DNA of 64,000 nucleotides from Tenebrio molitor (Eukaryota > Arthropoda > Insecta > Coleoptera > Tenebrionidae): contig NC_091054.1 in NCBI RefSeq assembly GCF_963966145.1, forward strand, positions 3,410,001 to 3,474,000, written 5' to 3'. The position numbers were made by a program, and so were the translations under genes. Shown one piece after another: positions 26,501 through 41,500 of the stretch; within the stretch, counting starts at the first letter, position 1; the number at the start of each line of letters is the position of its first letter. A model generated the notes under the pieces. It worked only from the letters and a program-made list of their open reading frames with translations. It searched no databases and was not told the DNA's origin.

Positions 26501-29500
26501 GAAAACATTATGACAAACGTAATTCGAAAATATAAATAATGTGAAATAAATCTCAATTTACATCTCGAGATTAAATTTGTCATTTGATGTTTTATTCTGT
26601 AAGTTTTGGATGATTTCGGATACAAATTAATGAATCATGAGATTATTCAAACTACGTCAGCTATTGTGTTTATTAAGAGTACTTTTGTACTATAAAGGAC
26701 AACGAACAATCGCTTTTTATCCTTTGCTATTGTTTAGCGACAAAATCAATTACATACTCATATTTTTTCAAAATCTTTATCTAAATCTTTCGGCATTCTT
26801 TAATTTGTTAAATACATTAAAATTCCTTGTTATACTATTATTAAAATATGTTTTTAATTTTATTTGTGTATTGTCCTCTGAGATAATAATTTTTTTGTCT
26901 TTTATCTACTTATTTCCCATTTTTAACTAAGTATTTTAATGGTAATATCCATAAAAATGTGTAAGTTTTATTTAAACAATGACATTTGGAAACTAGTTAA
27001 ATTGCTGAAAAAACCTCGTCGGTTATTTAAGCTCGGGATTTTTAAATTTTTTCTTCGACTGTGATTCTTTATCCAATACAAGGTGATCAACAAGAAAACA
27101 AATCAAGAGTGCTACCTCATCTATTGTTTTATCAAAACGTCTGTCTTAACTTGGTCGTACACATATGTATACTTGCTATACAGGTGTCCTCGAAATGCAT
27201 GGCAAAAAAAAAATAGGTACAGTCGATGGACAAATAAAACTGGGACAAAAATGACAATCACATAAGTCAAAATTTACAAATTTGCATCATTTAATTACGG
27301 CTTTATCGCAAATAGGTTAACTTTGGTATGACATATTATATAGACACTGACAATTCAATGGTCTGATTTACATAGATTAAATTTTAAGTGTCCCAGTTTT
27401 ATTTGTCCACCGACCGTACATAGTTGGTGACGATGAATAGAACTTAAATACAATAATTGTTTGTAGTAAAAGTCTTTTTGTTTTTGAGAGATAAAGCATT
27501 CAAAATTTGCTCGAAATTTCCAGTATCTTTTTTTTTCTCCTTTACTCTAGAAATTTTGAACAAATTTTCAATATTTTATATCTGCAAAACAAAAAAAATT
27601 GAATTGACGAACTTTTTTTCAAGGTTAACGACAACACCGTTGCTTTAAAATTGACGTTTCTTTGACAGTTCAGTGCAAAATCTGCTTGACAGTGGCCTCG
27701 CTTGTAACAATAAAGCTGGTATATTTCCCATTCTTACGAATGTAAAATGTTGCTCTTGTCTATTTTATAAATTCTCTCCATTATCAATAAAATTCCCGAG
27801 ATATGACTTATTATAAAGTAGCGTTTGAGACTACAAATTATCTACGCTGATTTACATAGAATTTCGCTACGACACGATCAATAATTTGCAACGCCTGCTC
27901 TGATTTCTTTTGTTTGTGATCACTTTGTAGTTTTCTGTTTTCAACACAAGCTTGTTGTCTAATTTGATTTGATGAGGAAAACTGTCAAGACAAAATGGCA
28001 ATACCACGAGGGTATCTTTGTCCTACACATTAATTACCACTATGCGTCATCTTTCTCTCTTGCGACGTTACCATGACAAGTGCGACCGTCGCAAGTCAAC
28101 TTGAAATCAGGCCCTTCGTGTTGTTAAAATAAAAAATTGTCTGGAGAAAAAGAGAAAAGATTAATTCGATGAGATAATTTTGTGACTTAAGGTTAAAAAC
28201 ACAAAATATTAGTTTTGGTTAACACTATTTATTGCTTCACTCGATGAAAAAATATTGTTGCTATAAGAAATGTTCAACAGTTGTATTTATGGCTCTCAAA
28301 AAGGAATGTACGTTTTTATAGACGTCAGAGTGACAAAAATGCCATATTTCTTGCATACTTATTATAAAGGACTCGAATCACTGCTATAAATAAATAATGA
28401 AAAACTTTCAATAAGAGAATGACAAATTCCATTTTGTTTTTGAGATGCAACTTATGTTTTATTTCTTTTATTCTTCTGCCACCAAAGGCACCTTCAGTTT
28501 GGAATATTTTGAGCCTCTGTGATAAGAAAATTAATTTTTTGCGAAAAATATTCTTATTACAATTATTCTTATTACAATTTATTTAAGGGTCAAACATTTT
28601 CCAAAAAAAAAATGTAAAAGAGTGAAGAGCTTTGACAAAATTACGATTTTCTGCGATTTCAAAAGAAGAATTTGATTTGAATTTAAAATAATTTTAAACA
28701 ACAATTAAATGTATTGTGAATAAAAATTCTAGAACGGTGAAGGAATTTGGATCGCAGTCTCCAAACCTCACAAACCTCAAATAACAATGTGGGGTCCATT
28801 CGGACCCCGATAAGGAAACATGATGATTTTTTTATTTATGACAATTATAATACCCTAGATGTCCAGGTGTCGGTAATAACAATAATAATAATAATAATAA
28901 TAATGGTAACGGCAAGTAGAGAAGGCCCAACACAATCACATTGGATATATTTGGTACTTGTTGTGGACAGCTAATTGTGCCAGATATGACACGACATCGT
29001 GCGAAGTTAGCAAACCGGGACATTTTCCATTTGTAGATACCTAATAGAAAAACGAAATTTTGGGGTCCATTTGGACCCGATCTCGGAACTGACATATTAC
29101 AAATGTGATTTTTGTTTTCCAGTTTTCATACAATTTGTCAAACTAGCAACAATCATAAGCTCTTGTTATTGAAGCTTTTAGTATAGTTCTGTACTCTTGA
29201 AAAATTTATTGTTCCCGTGAACAAGTTTCATTTTCATTAAGCTTTACAGTCGCAAAAAGTTCTCAAAGATACTTGTGCATTTTTGTACAGAGATTTCCCA
29301 CTCTTTTTTCTAGAATAAATTGCACTTTATACTTTTTTAGTACGTGGGTGGTAAGTCTTATCGGAGCCACCATATCAACTGTCCGAAAGGAGGAAAGTTG
29401 AAAGAATTTTCGATGACCCACTTTTTGAGTTGTTTCAGTTTGATGGCTTTCCCGAATTGGCCAAACTCGATCGGGCTCCTTCGAGGGTCTGTGGGGGCTT

Positions 29501-32500
29501 TTATTAATACGGGGCAATCGCCTCCTATTTCAGCAACTCGTTTCCTCGACTTCCGACTCGATTTTGTTAAAATAATCGAGCTGGCGGCTTTGTAAACTGG
29601 AAAGATCGCCGTTTTTGCACTCGACTGCCGCATTACCCATTGAAGTTTTCCCCCGCGGCGCCCGTCCCATATTTTCCGAATGTGTCCTTTTAGGAAGCGG
29701 TTCCGCTCGGCGTCGTTCGTTATTTTTTATGGGCGTTCGACACCGATTTTTCGCCGACCAGGACCGGGGGTCCTTGTCGCCTCTTTCATTTTGTACTTGA
29801 CAGCGCCAAAACGACGATTTTATTCAAATCGAAGTGCAACATCGCTCCGGGACGAAACAGAACGGCGTCTTTATGCGTGTTTTTCTTTGCTCCTCACCAG
29901 TCTGATTTCATCGTTCCCGATATAAAGCGGGTCTAAAATAACAAAGAAGAGATAAATTAACGAAAAAGTACGTCGGTTATTTGGCAAAATCCCAGGGCAT
30001 GGTCGTTTCCTGGGGCCGTTAATAAAAATACCGCGTCGGCACACAACTACATATTCACTCTTCGCGCCGCCGCCGCCGCCGCCGTCCACGTTTTAATTTC
30101 TCGGCTTTTATTTCAGAGGCGCATTTTGTTTACAACTTATGTAATCGCGGCTTAATTGCACTATCCGATCGGCGAACAAACGACGCCATTATCGCCGTTC
30201 TTATGGGCAATATTGTCTCCGTTTATGTCGAAAGAATTCTTGTAATATAGCCATTAAGATATAAATTGTCGGGACGTGTCTCATCGATCACGTGCAATTA
30301 ACGACTTCGAGCCTGTATTAAATCGGCGTTTTATTGGGGCTCGATGGGGGGCCGGGTCGCTGGGTGGTCTCCCCCGGCCCCATTCCCTAATCCAGATCTA
30401 TATACGCGGACGCCGTTCAAACACAGAAATATGTGTACGCAAGACGGATTTCTATTTATACGATGCGAATCTTAAATCCGACGGATTTACATCGAAGCAA
30501 GAATAATGCCAGAGGGGGAGCTCCTCTTTATAATCTAAACATTTACCCGTTGAGTCTAAGTGGATTTTATGCGGTCCGAGGCGTTCAAACCATTTTTTTT
30601 CTTGTTTCCAGGACGATCGATTCAACCATGACATCGACGCCTTGACGGGCTACAGGACGAAGACGCTGCTCTGCATGCCCATCAAGGACACCAACGGCGA
30701 TGTCATAGGAGTGGCGCAAGTGAGTACATACGACAAAAAATTGAAACGAACATTGCTTTGTGGAAATTTCAATTATCATGTTGCAACCGTGATAAAAGGA
30801 CAATTTATCAAAATGCGGATTGTACTGTCTGTCACTTTCCTTTTGACCGTAAAATGTAATTATCTTGTTTTGTCAGATTAAATCGTACTGTTAATGCTGA
30901 AAACACGGTTACTGATTTATTAAAAAGAACAACACCAACAAACATGATTATCATGATAAGAGTCGAAGCGTTATCTATAATCTTGATGGTTATCATGGCT
31001 TAACCCCATTCCTGAAAGGAGATTGACAGCATTAATTGCAGTATGAATGGGACATGTTCGGTTTTTTTCAGATATTTGTATACTGATACCGATCTGATAT
31101 TATCTTGTCATGATTAAATAATTAAATCAACAAATTCCTAACAAGTCGATAAACAGAAATCATCAGTTTTAGAAAATATACAGGGTGTATCAAACCGACC
31201 GCACAACTATGTACTTGTAATCGTATAAAGTAGAGTTGGAGGAACGTGAAAAAAATAATACAAACATTTTCCTGATGCTTTTTCGTTTTTTTTCTTATCG
31301 CAATTGAATGAATACTCTGTCTAACATAATTGGAACAAAAAAAAAATTTTTTCAAGAACATTTTTGATTAAAAATTTCTAACTTTAACACTCTGTAACTT
31401 TTAATTGAAGCTGAGAAAAAATGTTTTTTCAATTTTTTTATGTTCTTCTGTACAACTGCTAGTAGTTGGTGTGTTTGTTTTGAAACACCCTGTATATGTT
31501 TGTACATATACAGGGTGAAATTGAAATGTGTCATAATATTTAAACCATAGTATCTTCAATAAGTGAATAAACCGAAAATGTGGTTAAAAATTTTTAATTC
31601 CTGAACGATACGCTTCTGGAAGCTCTAATAAATCGAAACTTGAATAGCCGAAAAACACTTTAAATACACGCGTAAGAATACTATGAATGAAAACCAAAAA
31701 CTGTTTGCACCTTTTTTGCGTTGCACTCTGAAGATCCTGGGGTTTTAATATTCTGATGAATATCGATTTCACCCTGTATATTTGGGAACCAGTTAAAAAA
31801 GATCTTTATTTATTTTAGTTTCCATTGAAAACCTAGTTTTTTTGATATTTTCTATTTAATATTTTAATTTTCTTCTGCTATTTTCTTGTCTGATCCTTGA
31901 ACGATCCTTGCAAAATTATAGTTCGAGAAAATAAAACGAACTGAAGCTTTTTCAGTTGTTTCTGTTGTTTCCTATAAAGTGCATCTTTCTCGATGCAAGT
32001 AACCCGCCGAGTTAAATATATTTTTTTGCCTTGGCGTGACGACGCCAAGTGGGCGAAAGAGCGTCGTCACTCTTGGCCGACTGTCAATTGTTTTGGAATG
32101 GGCTAACGAGAAACCTCCTCCTCGATCGAAATTTTGAAATAGGTGTTTTTTTTTGTCCTCAGGTGATAAATAAAGTAAGCGACCACCCCTTCACCAAGCA
32201 GGACGAGGAGGTGTTCGCCAGCTACCTCCAGTTCTGCGGCATCGGCCTCCGCAACGCCCACCTCTACGAGAAGTCCCAGTTGGAGGTGAAGAGGAACCAG
32301 GTGCTGCTCGACCTGGCCCGGATGATATTCGAGGAGCAGAGCACCATCGAGCACGTCGTTTTCAGGATACTGACGCACACGCAGAGCCTGATACAGTGCC
32401 AGAGGGTTCAGGTGGGTGAGAAGGGTTAATTATTTTAGACAAACAGCGGGGCCGTGATGTATGGTCGGGGGGGGCCATAATTGCATTATCTCGCGATGCC

Positions 32501-35500
32501 GCCGCGTGTACAAACATAATATCTCCCTTGAGAACCGCTATCAATTACGTCGCCACCACGCCGCCGACGATTAATCGACAGTCGGAACGGGGGTGGGTCT
32601 ATTTAAAGTGATATTAGTTGAATTATTAACGGGCCAGTTTGCGCGACCGTTTAATGTCAATGACAGTCGCAGTTTTTTGCTCTTAAAGTCCCAGCTCTGA
32701 TCTTTTGATGTTCTTTGAGGGATTTTCAAGGGACGCTGACCTTCATAGGTTGTCCCCTCAAGCTTTTAATTTTGTTTTTGATTAGTTTTTTTAAATCGCA
32801 GGTTTGCTTTTGACACCGCGCAACAAATTTTAATTTGTCTCTTTTCAAAATAAAATACGATACAATTGACAAAGAAAAACGAGTTAAAATTACATAATAT
32901 TATGTCACCAGCAGGCGATATTGAAAGTTTTGTGATTTGTATAAGTTTCTAAAAGTTTTTCAACGAGTCCAACTAGCAGTTGGACACCGCTTTTTACTTT
33001 CTGTCGTTTCAAAACAAGATTTATGTCAAAGTGTTGTTTCCTTTTTGTATTTCAACGTTTCTTTCATGTTTATTCCTACAAAAAATTGTTGGCAATAAAG
33101 AAAAAGCTTGTTATAGTAATCCGGTGCAACTGAAACATCGGGAAAAATTAATTATAAATAGATAAATCAAATTGTAGCGTCTATAAATGAATGTGGGATC
33201 CTAGTAGGCGTTGAAAGTTTGCCGACTCTTTCACTAGAAATCCAATAATGTTAGTGTGATCTACGATATACAACCCTCATAACAAATTGGTTTTACTGGT
33301 TGCCTAGCTCGACAAAATTGGTGCTTTACAAAGAAAAAAAAATGTCTCATTACATCAGTGGCTCAGTTAAAAAAGTAACAATGAAAATTAAAGAAATGGC
33401 TCGCAGTGTCCTCCACTTTGCTCTAAACTCCCTATTTGTATCTTATCATTTGATTAAATTCCTGTGAGGGAGGTTCGTGCAAGAAGATTCTTGTTTTTTG
33501 TAGATTTGTGCTTTTAAGATGTTGTAATTGATGCAGTTGAAAAATTGTTTTATTTCCCACAAAATTCCAGGGAATTACTATATACAGTGTCGACCTAAAA
33601 ATAGCAACTGACATATTTCCGATGTTTGTTTTTACCTAAACATGACATCACAAACGAGCTGGTGCACACAATGTTCAGCTGAAATTGAGAATGCAAACGA
33701 AAATATTTGTGCAAAAAAACAGATTACCGATTCACTTGGTTTAACGTTAATACGGATATCTTGTTTGTCGTTAAAAGCACATAATTTCCCCTTACTGTGC
33801 ATTTTGCACTCTAATCTACACTGATTGGTTGTCAACAAAAAAATTAATTACGTTATTGGTTAGAAAATATCAGGTGACATGAAACCAGTCGATCACTCCA
33901 ATGACATAATAAAAACAATATAACTCACAGGCTTTGTCGTATATGGCGTTTAATTAATTGAAGATTACGAGAAATTTAACGTGAAACGAGCACATTAATA
34001 TAAAATAATGTTGAAAATGCGGAAGTGTTGTAAGTTTTCTTTGCAACATCGTTAAAAAACGAGGGGTTTTTTAATCAATGTCATTGTTACTTTTGCCATC
34101 GTATTGTGGAAATAATTGTAAAAGAAATCCAAAGGACAGAGACAATAAGGTTATAAAAAATTATGTAATGCAACTTGTGTGTTATACGAGGAATTACAAC
34201 ACGCTGCTCTCGTCCACATAAACTTCCCACTTGTGCAACAAATTTGTACTTTGTACACATGCTGCACAAATAATCACAAATCGATACGATTCTAGTGAAA
34301 TAGGAAAGTAAAAAATGTTGTACAGGGTGTCTGAAAATTCGCGAATTCCGAATTCACAGCGTGGTAGGGAAGGACTAAGTGGAGTTCGAAAAATACTTAG
34401 AAAAAAAAATTCGCTCTTCCTGAAGAAGATATAAGCACTTCAAAGAGTGCATCTTCAGAGCAATGTATCTTTGTGGGGGGAGTCCCGATTTTTTTTTTAT
34501 TTACATATTTAGACTACTGAAGTAATCCCCTACGACGCTCCGAATTCGGAATTCGCGAATTTTGAGACACCCTGTATAAATATCACATAAAAAAATGGAT
34601 GGGATGGACATATTTATTTGGATTGATGGTCTTGGTATGTTGTTAAACAGGTTTTTTTCTTTTTTTTTCGAATTTAGTTGGGAAAAGAAAACAATTGTTT
34701 TTCTGTAAGTGATTCAGTTGAATTAAAAATTGAACAAACCTTTTGTCGAAGACAACAATCGATAAAATGAAAAAGGAAAATAAACAAGGTTCAATAAATT
34801 AAATTCAAACAAGTGTTAATTGTAATTCATTGTTTTGTTGTCTAGCCGTCATTTTTTTTTTTTTCAATTTTGGTGTGGAATTAATGCAACTGTTTTTCCG
34901 TGAAAGTAATTCAATTGAATTAAAAATTTACGAAAAGCTTTGTCGGGGACAATTAACTAATCGAAAGCTTGGGCACTTTTATTTATGCAGATCCAATTGG
35001 GGCTGCAGAAACTTCGAAAGTTTTGTCACCAACGGAGCACACTTCTCCAATGCGGACTTCTCGTCGTCTCTGGCGGATTCCGAGATAAGCTATACCGGTC
35101 GGGCTGACCCTCGGATGGTGCTCTTGCATTAATTACGAAATCAATTTGTTTGCGATGTAAATAAGCGGATCCTTTTTCCGGTCGACTTGGCACCGCCTCC
35201 GTGATTGATATCGGTCGTTTGTCGCAGGTCCTCCTGGTGCATCAGGGATCGAAGATAAGCTTCTCGAGAGTGTTCGACTTCGAGGCGAACGATCTGAGCG
35301 GGGAGGAGGGCGAATCGAGGACGAGTCCCTTCGAGAGCCGCTTCCCCATCAACGTGGGGATCACCGGATACGTGGCGACGACCGGCGAGGTACTGGTTCG
35401 TTTCTCCATTCGCGTCCAGATCGATACGGAGTGTGTTTGCAGACGGTTAACATACCGATCGCCGAGGAAGACGAGCGGTTCGACCCCAGCGTGGACCAGG

Positions 35501-38500
35501 GGACGTCGTTCAAGCACAAGACGATACTGTGCATGGCCATCAAGAACTCGTCGGGACAGATAATCGGCGTCATCCAGTTGATAAACAAGTTCAACGATCT
35601 TCCTTTCACCAAGAACGACGAGAACTTCGTCGAGGCGTTCGCGATCTTCTGCGGAATGGGCATTCACAACACGCACATGTACGAGAAGGCGGTGGTGGCG
35701 ATAGCCAAGCAGAGCGTCACTCTGGAAGTGCTGTCGTACCACGCCACGGCCACCATTGAAGACGCGCAAAGGCTAAGGGTAAGAAGGCAACGGTGCGAAA
35801 CGAGCGTCCGCTGAAAGAGATGCTTTTTCAGAGCTTACGGGTACCGTCAGCCGCACACTTCCGGCTGCACGATTTCTCCTTCGACGACATCCACATGGAC
35901 GACGATGAAACTCTCACTGTAAGAGTCCTTCCGGTGGTTCCGGACACTTTAACAATTCACTTTTCTTTTGTACAGGCCTGCATCAGAATGTTCCTCGATT
36001 TGGATCTAGTCGAACGTTTCCACATGGATTACGAAGTCTTGTGTAGGTGGTTGTTATCGGTGAAGAAGAATTACAGAAACGTCACATACCACAATTGGCG
36101 GCACGCTTTCAACGTCGCACAAATGATGTTCTCGATATTGACGGTGAGTTATTCAAGTGGTTTCTATTGTTTGTGCATGCGGAGTGTTGTCCTCCTGGAA
36201 AAACTTGTTTTCCTGCTATCGCTTTACCTCGAGGCTGGCATTTATCCGAGAGAAAACTTGTATATGGCGCATTGTGGGTTGCCTAAAAATACACGTTACT
36301 AGGAATTTCGTGATTTGTGCTCCATTTTGAATGGACGTCACAAGAGTGTGAAGAGAAAACATTAACATGTTATTTTGTTTATGCAATTTCGCTTTAATGG
36401 GAGCCTCCTCCAGGATATTAAGTTGAGCTATGCGAAACTTGTTAACCGTAAGTGAATTAGTTGCTCTCGGTGATGATCGTCACATGGAGCAAGATGTTTG
36501 GGAATTGCAAGTTCATATCATTCTGAGGGTTCGTTTCAAGTTAAATTGCACGGGTCAGGGCCAGATTCCGGGAACAGTACCGGAATTAGAGCGCTCGGAT
36601 GGGTTGTAAAGATAAAAATTGAGACAAAATGTGTTGCTACTGTATGAAATCGTCGAAAAGGACTGAAGAGGCACATTAGAAACACAATCGGAGATTCGAT
36701 CAAAGATTGAATTGAAAGTAATTCAAAAAAATCTCGAAATTAATCATTATTTGTGTCTGAAGATTAAAAAAGATTCAGGTCACGTAACAAATAGAAAAAC
36801 AGAGGTTATGTAAGTGCATGAATGACAGGTTTTTTTATAATGACTGTTGTAAGATGAAAAGCAATTAGAATATAGAAAAACTGAAGAAAATCACAAGCAA
36901 AACAACTAATACGTCCAACTCACAATTGACGCTAAGATTTAATAATTTTTAATTTGACATTTCACTATTGACATCTGATTTGACTTGACAGAGGTGTTCT
37001 GTGCTTGACAGTTTCAGCGGCTCGACACAGTCGTTTCAGTCGTAGTTCATCGTGTTTTTTTCTCCCATTTTATTATTTCACTCAACTTTTTGAGTGACAC
37101 GGTAGCTACCACCTTTTTTTACGTAATAATTATTCTGTGTTACGTAAATAAACTCAACAGTTCAGTGTCAAAATTTTGCGGAAGGTTGGACCAACCCAAA
37201 AAAATGAAACTTATTCTAGGGATTTCATTTTTTGCCAACATAATTCAACGGGTGGTGGCTTTTAATTTTGAAACAGATTATAATAGTTATTTATTTAACG
37301 AGTTCGTGTGTAATTTTGTGGACCTTTAAAACTCTCGTTTCACTCGAGTTTTAAACTGGTCCACTCATCCCAAAAAAAGCCCAAATTACACAAGAACGAG
37401 TTGAATACAAGGTTTTTTTGTTCGACGAGCCTCTTAAAGGCTCCAAATCGCTAAAAATCTTTAAAATTAGCTTGACGTTTCGTTTTGACAAGTTGTCAAA
37501 TTTATAAAAATCCGTTCACACAGGAGAAAATTCTCAAATTCTGACAGTGTCGAACAAAAAAGTTCATTTTTTCACATTATCGTGTTAGAGCGATTTGACA
37601 TCTTTAATTTTGGGTGTTAGTTTGACGTGTGAAATAAAGTCACAGGTTTTTTAATAAAATTTTGTTCCTGTCCTATTCCTGGGTAATTTTGCCATGGCGG
37701 AAAGAAAAAAGAAGGTTTTATTATTTATTTAATTTGAAAATTGCGTTAATTAAATGTAGCCAAGAACTGAAAAAACTCTATTAAGTTGAGTTGTTGACAG
37801 CGAATAACATAACCTCTACAGTCTATGCATGACATGGTTTTGGTTACTTTATCAGCCCGCATTGACAACATACACAGCTATAGTTTGTCTCAATTCTAAA
37901 TTTCCACTACCTGTTGAATTATGTTGGCAAAATAAAAATATTTCTAAATTGGGGATTCTTATAACCAAAGTTGGCAATATAATTATTTTATAAATATGAT
38001 TCGAAAACATTAAAATTTCTTCATAAAGTTATTTTGCTTTTAGAATTTGATTTTCTACCTACTTACTTGCTGCATTTTAAAAAAGGTTTTCGTTCTTTTG
38101 CTTTATTCTAAAATTTTGAGTTGTAAAAACGAAAATTGACATATAACCTAACAAATACAATCTGACGCATTTTTCACCAAACAGTGTTGCCGGTTGTATT
38201 TCCAACGTAGAATGCAGTGTTGGTGGAAATTTAGAATTGGGACAGACTTTAAAATATTATTGAAGTAAAAATTACACTGCCAAAAAATTAAATAATTTGA
38301 CCTTGACGAGGAAAATCCAACATGATTGAACTTGAAGTGCATTTTTTTCGGTTATACTTTTCAAGAAATATCGTAGTGGTGTTGCGAATTGTATTTGAAA
38401 TCGCTCTGAACATTTTGCACCCTACACATCATGTAATTATTTATTTACGACGGCTCGAAAGTTGTAAAATTTCATGGGATCAGATGTGTTGTAATGTTGG

Positions 38501-41500
38501 TTGCGTTTGGAGCAAATTGTAGTTTATTTTCATCACGCTTTTCATATTTTATTCATTTTTTAAAGATAGTTTTCAGAGCGCATAAATGCTAGCCTCAACA
38601 GGTTGTTATTTGTATTGATTTTGCTTGATGCAGTGCCGTATTTGTAATTGAGCGCAACAGGAGCAAGAAAAGACGAAAAGATCACAGTCGAATATTTTAT
38701 TTCTCACATTTTTTTGCACAAAGCGAAAGTGCTTATTTATGATCCCTAATCTCGAATTTGTTGTAAAAACACTTGGCACTATTAATCTACCATCATACTC
38801 GTAAACTTTTTAGTGTTTTCGAAATTCGTGTGAAGGAATTCGTCGCGTGTTACGTGCTCAACAGATAAATTTACTATCCAACAATAGTAATGTGAGATGG
38901 GGATTGTAGATTGCTAATCGTTTTATGATTAAAATCAATAGGATCGAGTGTTTGCACAAATATTCGAAAACAATGTTGATGTTTACTATTTATAATTCTT
39001 TCAAAATTGTAAATTGCGTAGAAAAACTCTTAAATATCAAGTGCTTAAGGTGGTTCTTTTTTTGTCACCTACTGCGGTAAACAAAGGGAGTTTTTATATC
39101 ATTATAAAATATGTGTTGAATAACAGTTCCCTAAATGGTTCCAAGGTTTCTTCTGTCATGTATTGTCATGGTTCTTATTTTTTATTTTGAATTTTCTTTA
39201 TATTTTCAACGATAATGATTAATGACAGTCTCTTTTTATCTAAATTCTTTTGTTGAAAAATAATAATTTTTCTTTGTTGAAAGAATCTTCTGGAAAAGTA
39301 AATACAAAATGGCCGCACCTACTAATTACTGGTGTAAAGCTACTAGAGCAAATACACAAAATATAGTAGGTCTGACTCAAGGGTACATAATATGTACAGG
39401 GTGTTTTTGAAAGTTGTGCAGAAATTGTAACCACGAGCTACTGGCTTCATGTAGAACTCGGAAAAAATATTTAAAAAATTCTATGTCAAAAAATAAAATG
39501 ACAGTTATTTTTTGATTTTAATTGCTTTTAGTCTTCTACGTTGTCCTACAACCTCGTAGGTAAAATTTCGGCACATTTTAAAAATACTCCCTTGTATATC
39601 ATGTTTTATAAAATGTACGCCAATGCGAAGTAACCTCTAGGAAATATGCTTTAAAACAAGGAAACCGCATTGGTGTACGTTTTATAAAATATGATATACA
39701 AGGAGTATTTTTAAAATGCGCGGAAATTTTACCTACGAGGTTGTGGAACAACGTAGAAGACTAAAAGCAATTAAAAAAAAATTGTAGCTCAAAAAATAAA
39801 TGTCATTTTATTTTTTGACATAAATTTTTTTAAATATTTTTTCCGAGTTCTTCATGAAGCCAGTAGCTCGTGGTTAAAATTTCTGCACAACTTTCAAAAT
39901 CACCCTGTATATCTAGGTTTCATTATGCTTTAGAAGTACCTTCTTTGTATTTTTTAGAGTTTCTTTACACCGTTCGAGACGCATTGTTGCTTTTGAGCAA
40001 CTGTCAAATCTTGGAACATCCAACAGCCGATGTTCCCGACTCCAAGACAGTCAATAGAAGGTACTTCTTATAATTCCATAAGTAACTTGGTTATCTTCAA
40101 TTATGAAAGAAATTGACTTCCTTCACTCTTTCAAACGGACATTTTTTTGTACCAATTGTAAACAGCTCTATCAGAAGGTGCTCCATTGGCAAAAGCAGAA
40201 CGGAGCCTTTCGATGCATCGAGACTAGTTTAAAAATCATAACATATCATAGATTTTGCTCCTAGCGCTTCCACAAGAACGAATACGGTACTGCTTTGACA
40301 CGAGCGAGTGGTTTGCCTGCGTTGAATGAATGTTAGACCAGCTTTGTGCATTTCCTCATTTCCAAATTGTCCGTTCGTTCCCGATTCAAGTTGTCGTTGT
40401 TGTTGACAGTTTCGTAACAAACACTACATGCCCAAAACTGACGCTTTCGTATGCGAAAACTCTCGAATCGGATGTAATCTAACCTTGTCCTTGGTCCAGG
40501 CGACGCAATGGTGGAACGTCTTCGGCGAGATCGAGTGTCTGGCGTTGATGATCGCCTGTCTCTGTCACGACCTGGACCACAGAGGTACCAACAATTCGTT
40601 CCAGATCAAAGCGTCGTCGCCTCTCGCCCAACTGTACTCGACGTCCACGATGGAACACCACCATTTCGATCAGTGCCTGATGATCCTGAACTCGCCCGGC
40701 AATCAACTCCTGTCGAATATATCGTCGGAAGAGTACTCGCGCGTGCTCAGGGTGTTGGAGGAGGCGATCCTGTCGACCGATCTGGCTGTCTACTTCAGGA
40801 AGAGGGGGGCGTTTTTCAACGTGATACGTGAGGGGGCGTGCTGGAAACACGACGAGCATCGAGAACTGTTGAGGGCCATGTTGATGACAGTTTGTGATTT
40901 AGCGGCCATCACGAAACCGTGGGAGGTGGAGAAGAGGGTGGCCGAGCTGGTCTCGTCGGAATTCTTCGAACAGGGTGATATAGAACGGGAGGAACTCAAC
41001 ATTACTCCCATTGTAAGTGGCAAAAATGTGACAGACGAAGTACAGTTGGTTGCAAAAAAAATCGGGAAACTAAAATTTTCCTAATGTACAGTCGCGAGCA
41101 ATAAATTTTGGTCGTCAAGGTCATTCTTTGACGCAATCGAAAATGCTCCATTGTAAAACAGTCGTAAAGATCATAACCTATCATCATGTTGTATGACATC
41201 AATTGTCATTTTTTTTCTCATTTTTTTGACACTTTGTTGACATGGGCATAATTAGGCTGGGAAATTTTTTAAATCTATGACAATCTAACCAAATTTTGAA
41301 ATTACATTTACGACCAAAATTTATTGCTCGCGACAGTAAATTTGATTTTGTCCGTTTGTCAATTAATTGTCTACTTGACAATACCTATCAAATAATTTTA
41401 CAAAATGTCATTGAATTTTGACGTTATTTCTAACCTATCTCCCGTACGAATGTTTCACACTATGGAAAAATTGTAAAAATGTGTCAATTTTATTCTGACA

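Larger units (their letters stand above)
22739..30611 (+). other. PDE11 intron 4 (7.9 kb)
   Basis: Contains a family A nested foldback (24518-24927), a Tc1/mariner-type MITE (27220-27416), a pair of GGGGTCCAT palindromes around an (AAT)n tract (28791-29078) and GC-richer blocks at about 25240-25800 and 29340-30520. No nested gene is supported. Confidence 0.7.
30720..32162 (+). other. PDE11 intron 5 (1.4 kb)
   Basis: Holds two adjacent ACAGGGTG-type MITEs only about 15 bp apart (31180-31494 and 31510-31777). Confidence 0.75.
36144..40499 (+). other. PDE11 intron 10 (4.4 kb)
   Basis: Contains a foldback near 37298-37403, a family A nested foldback (39395-39910) and a tail block (39911-40272) that is duplicated downstream of the secreted-protein gene. 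The first 800 bp and 37700-39390 are AT-rich with nothing recognised. Confidence 0.75.

Noticed and set aside
26637..26930. 97-codon hydrophobic ORF resembling membrane segments
   Set aside because: Composition (F, I, L, N, Y) is what random AT-rich sequence yields; no family motif.
34960..35132. GC-rich open stretch just before exon 7
   Set aside because: Including it would break the GAF-B domain, which joins cleanly from exon 6 to exon 7.
35242..35769. 175-codon antisense ORF over PDE11 exons 7-8
   Set aside because: Shadow of the sense exons; it runs through their splice sites.
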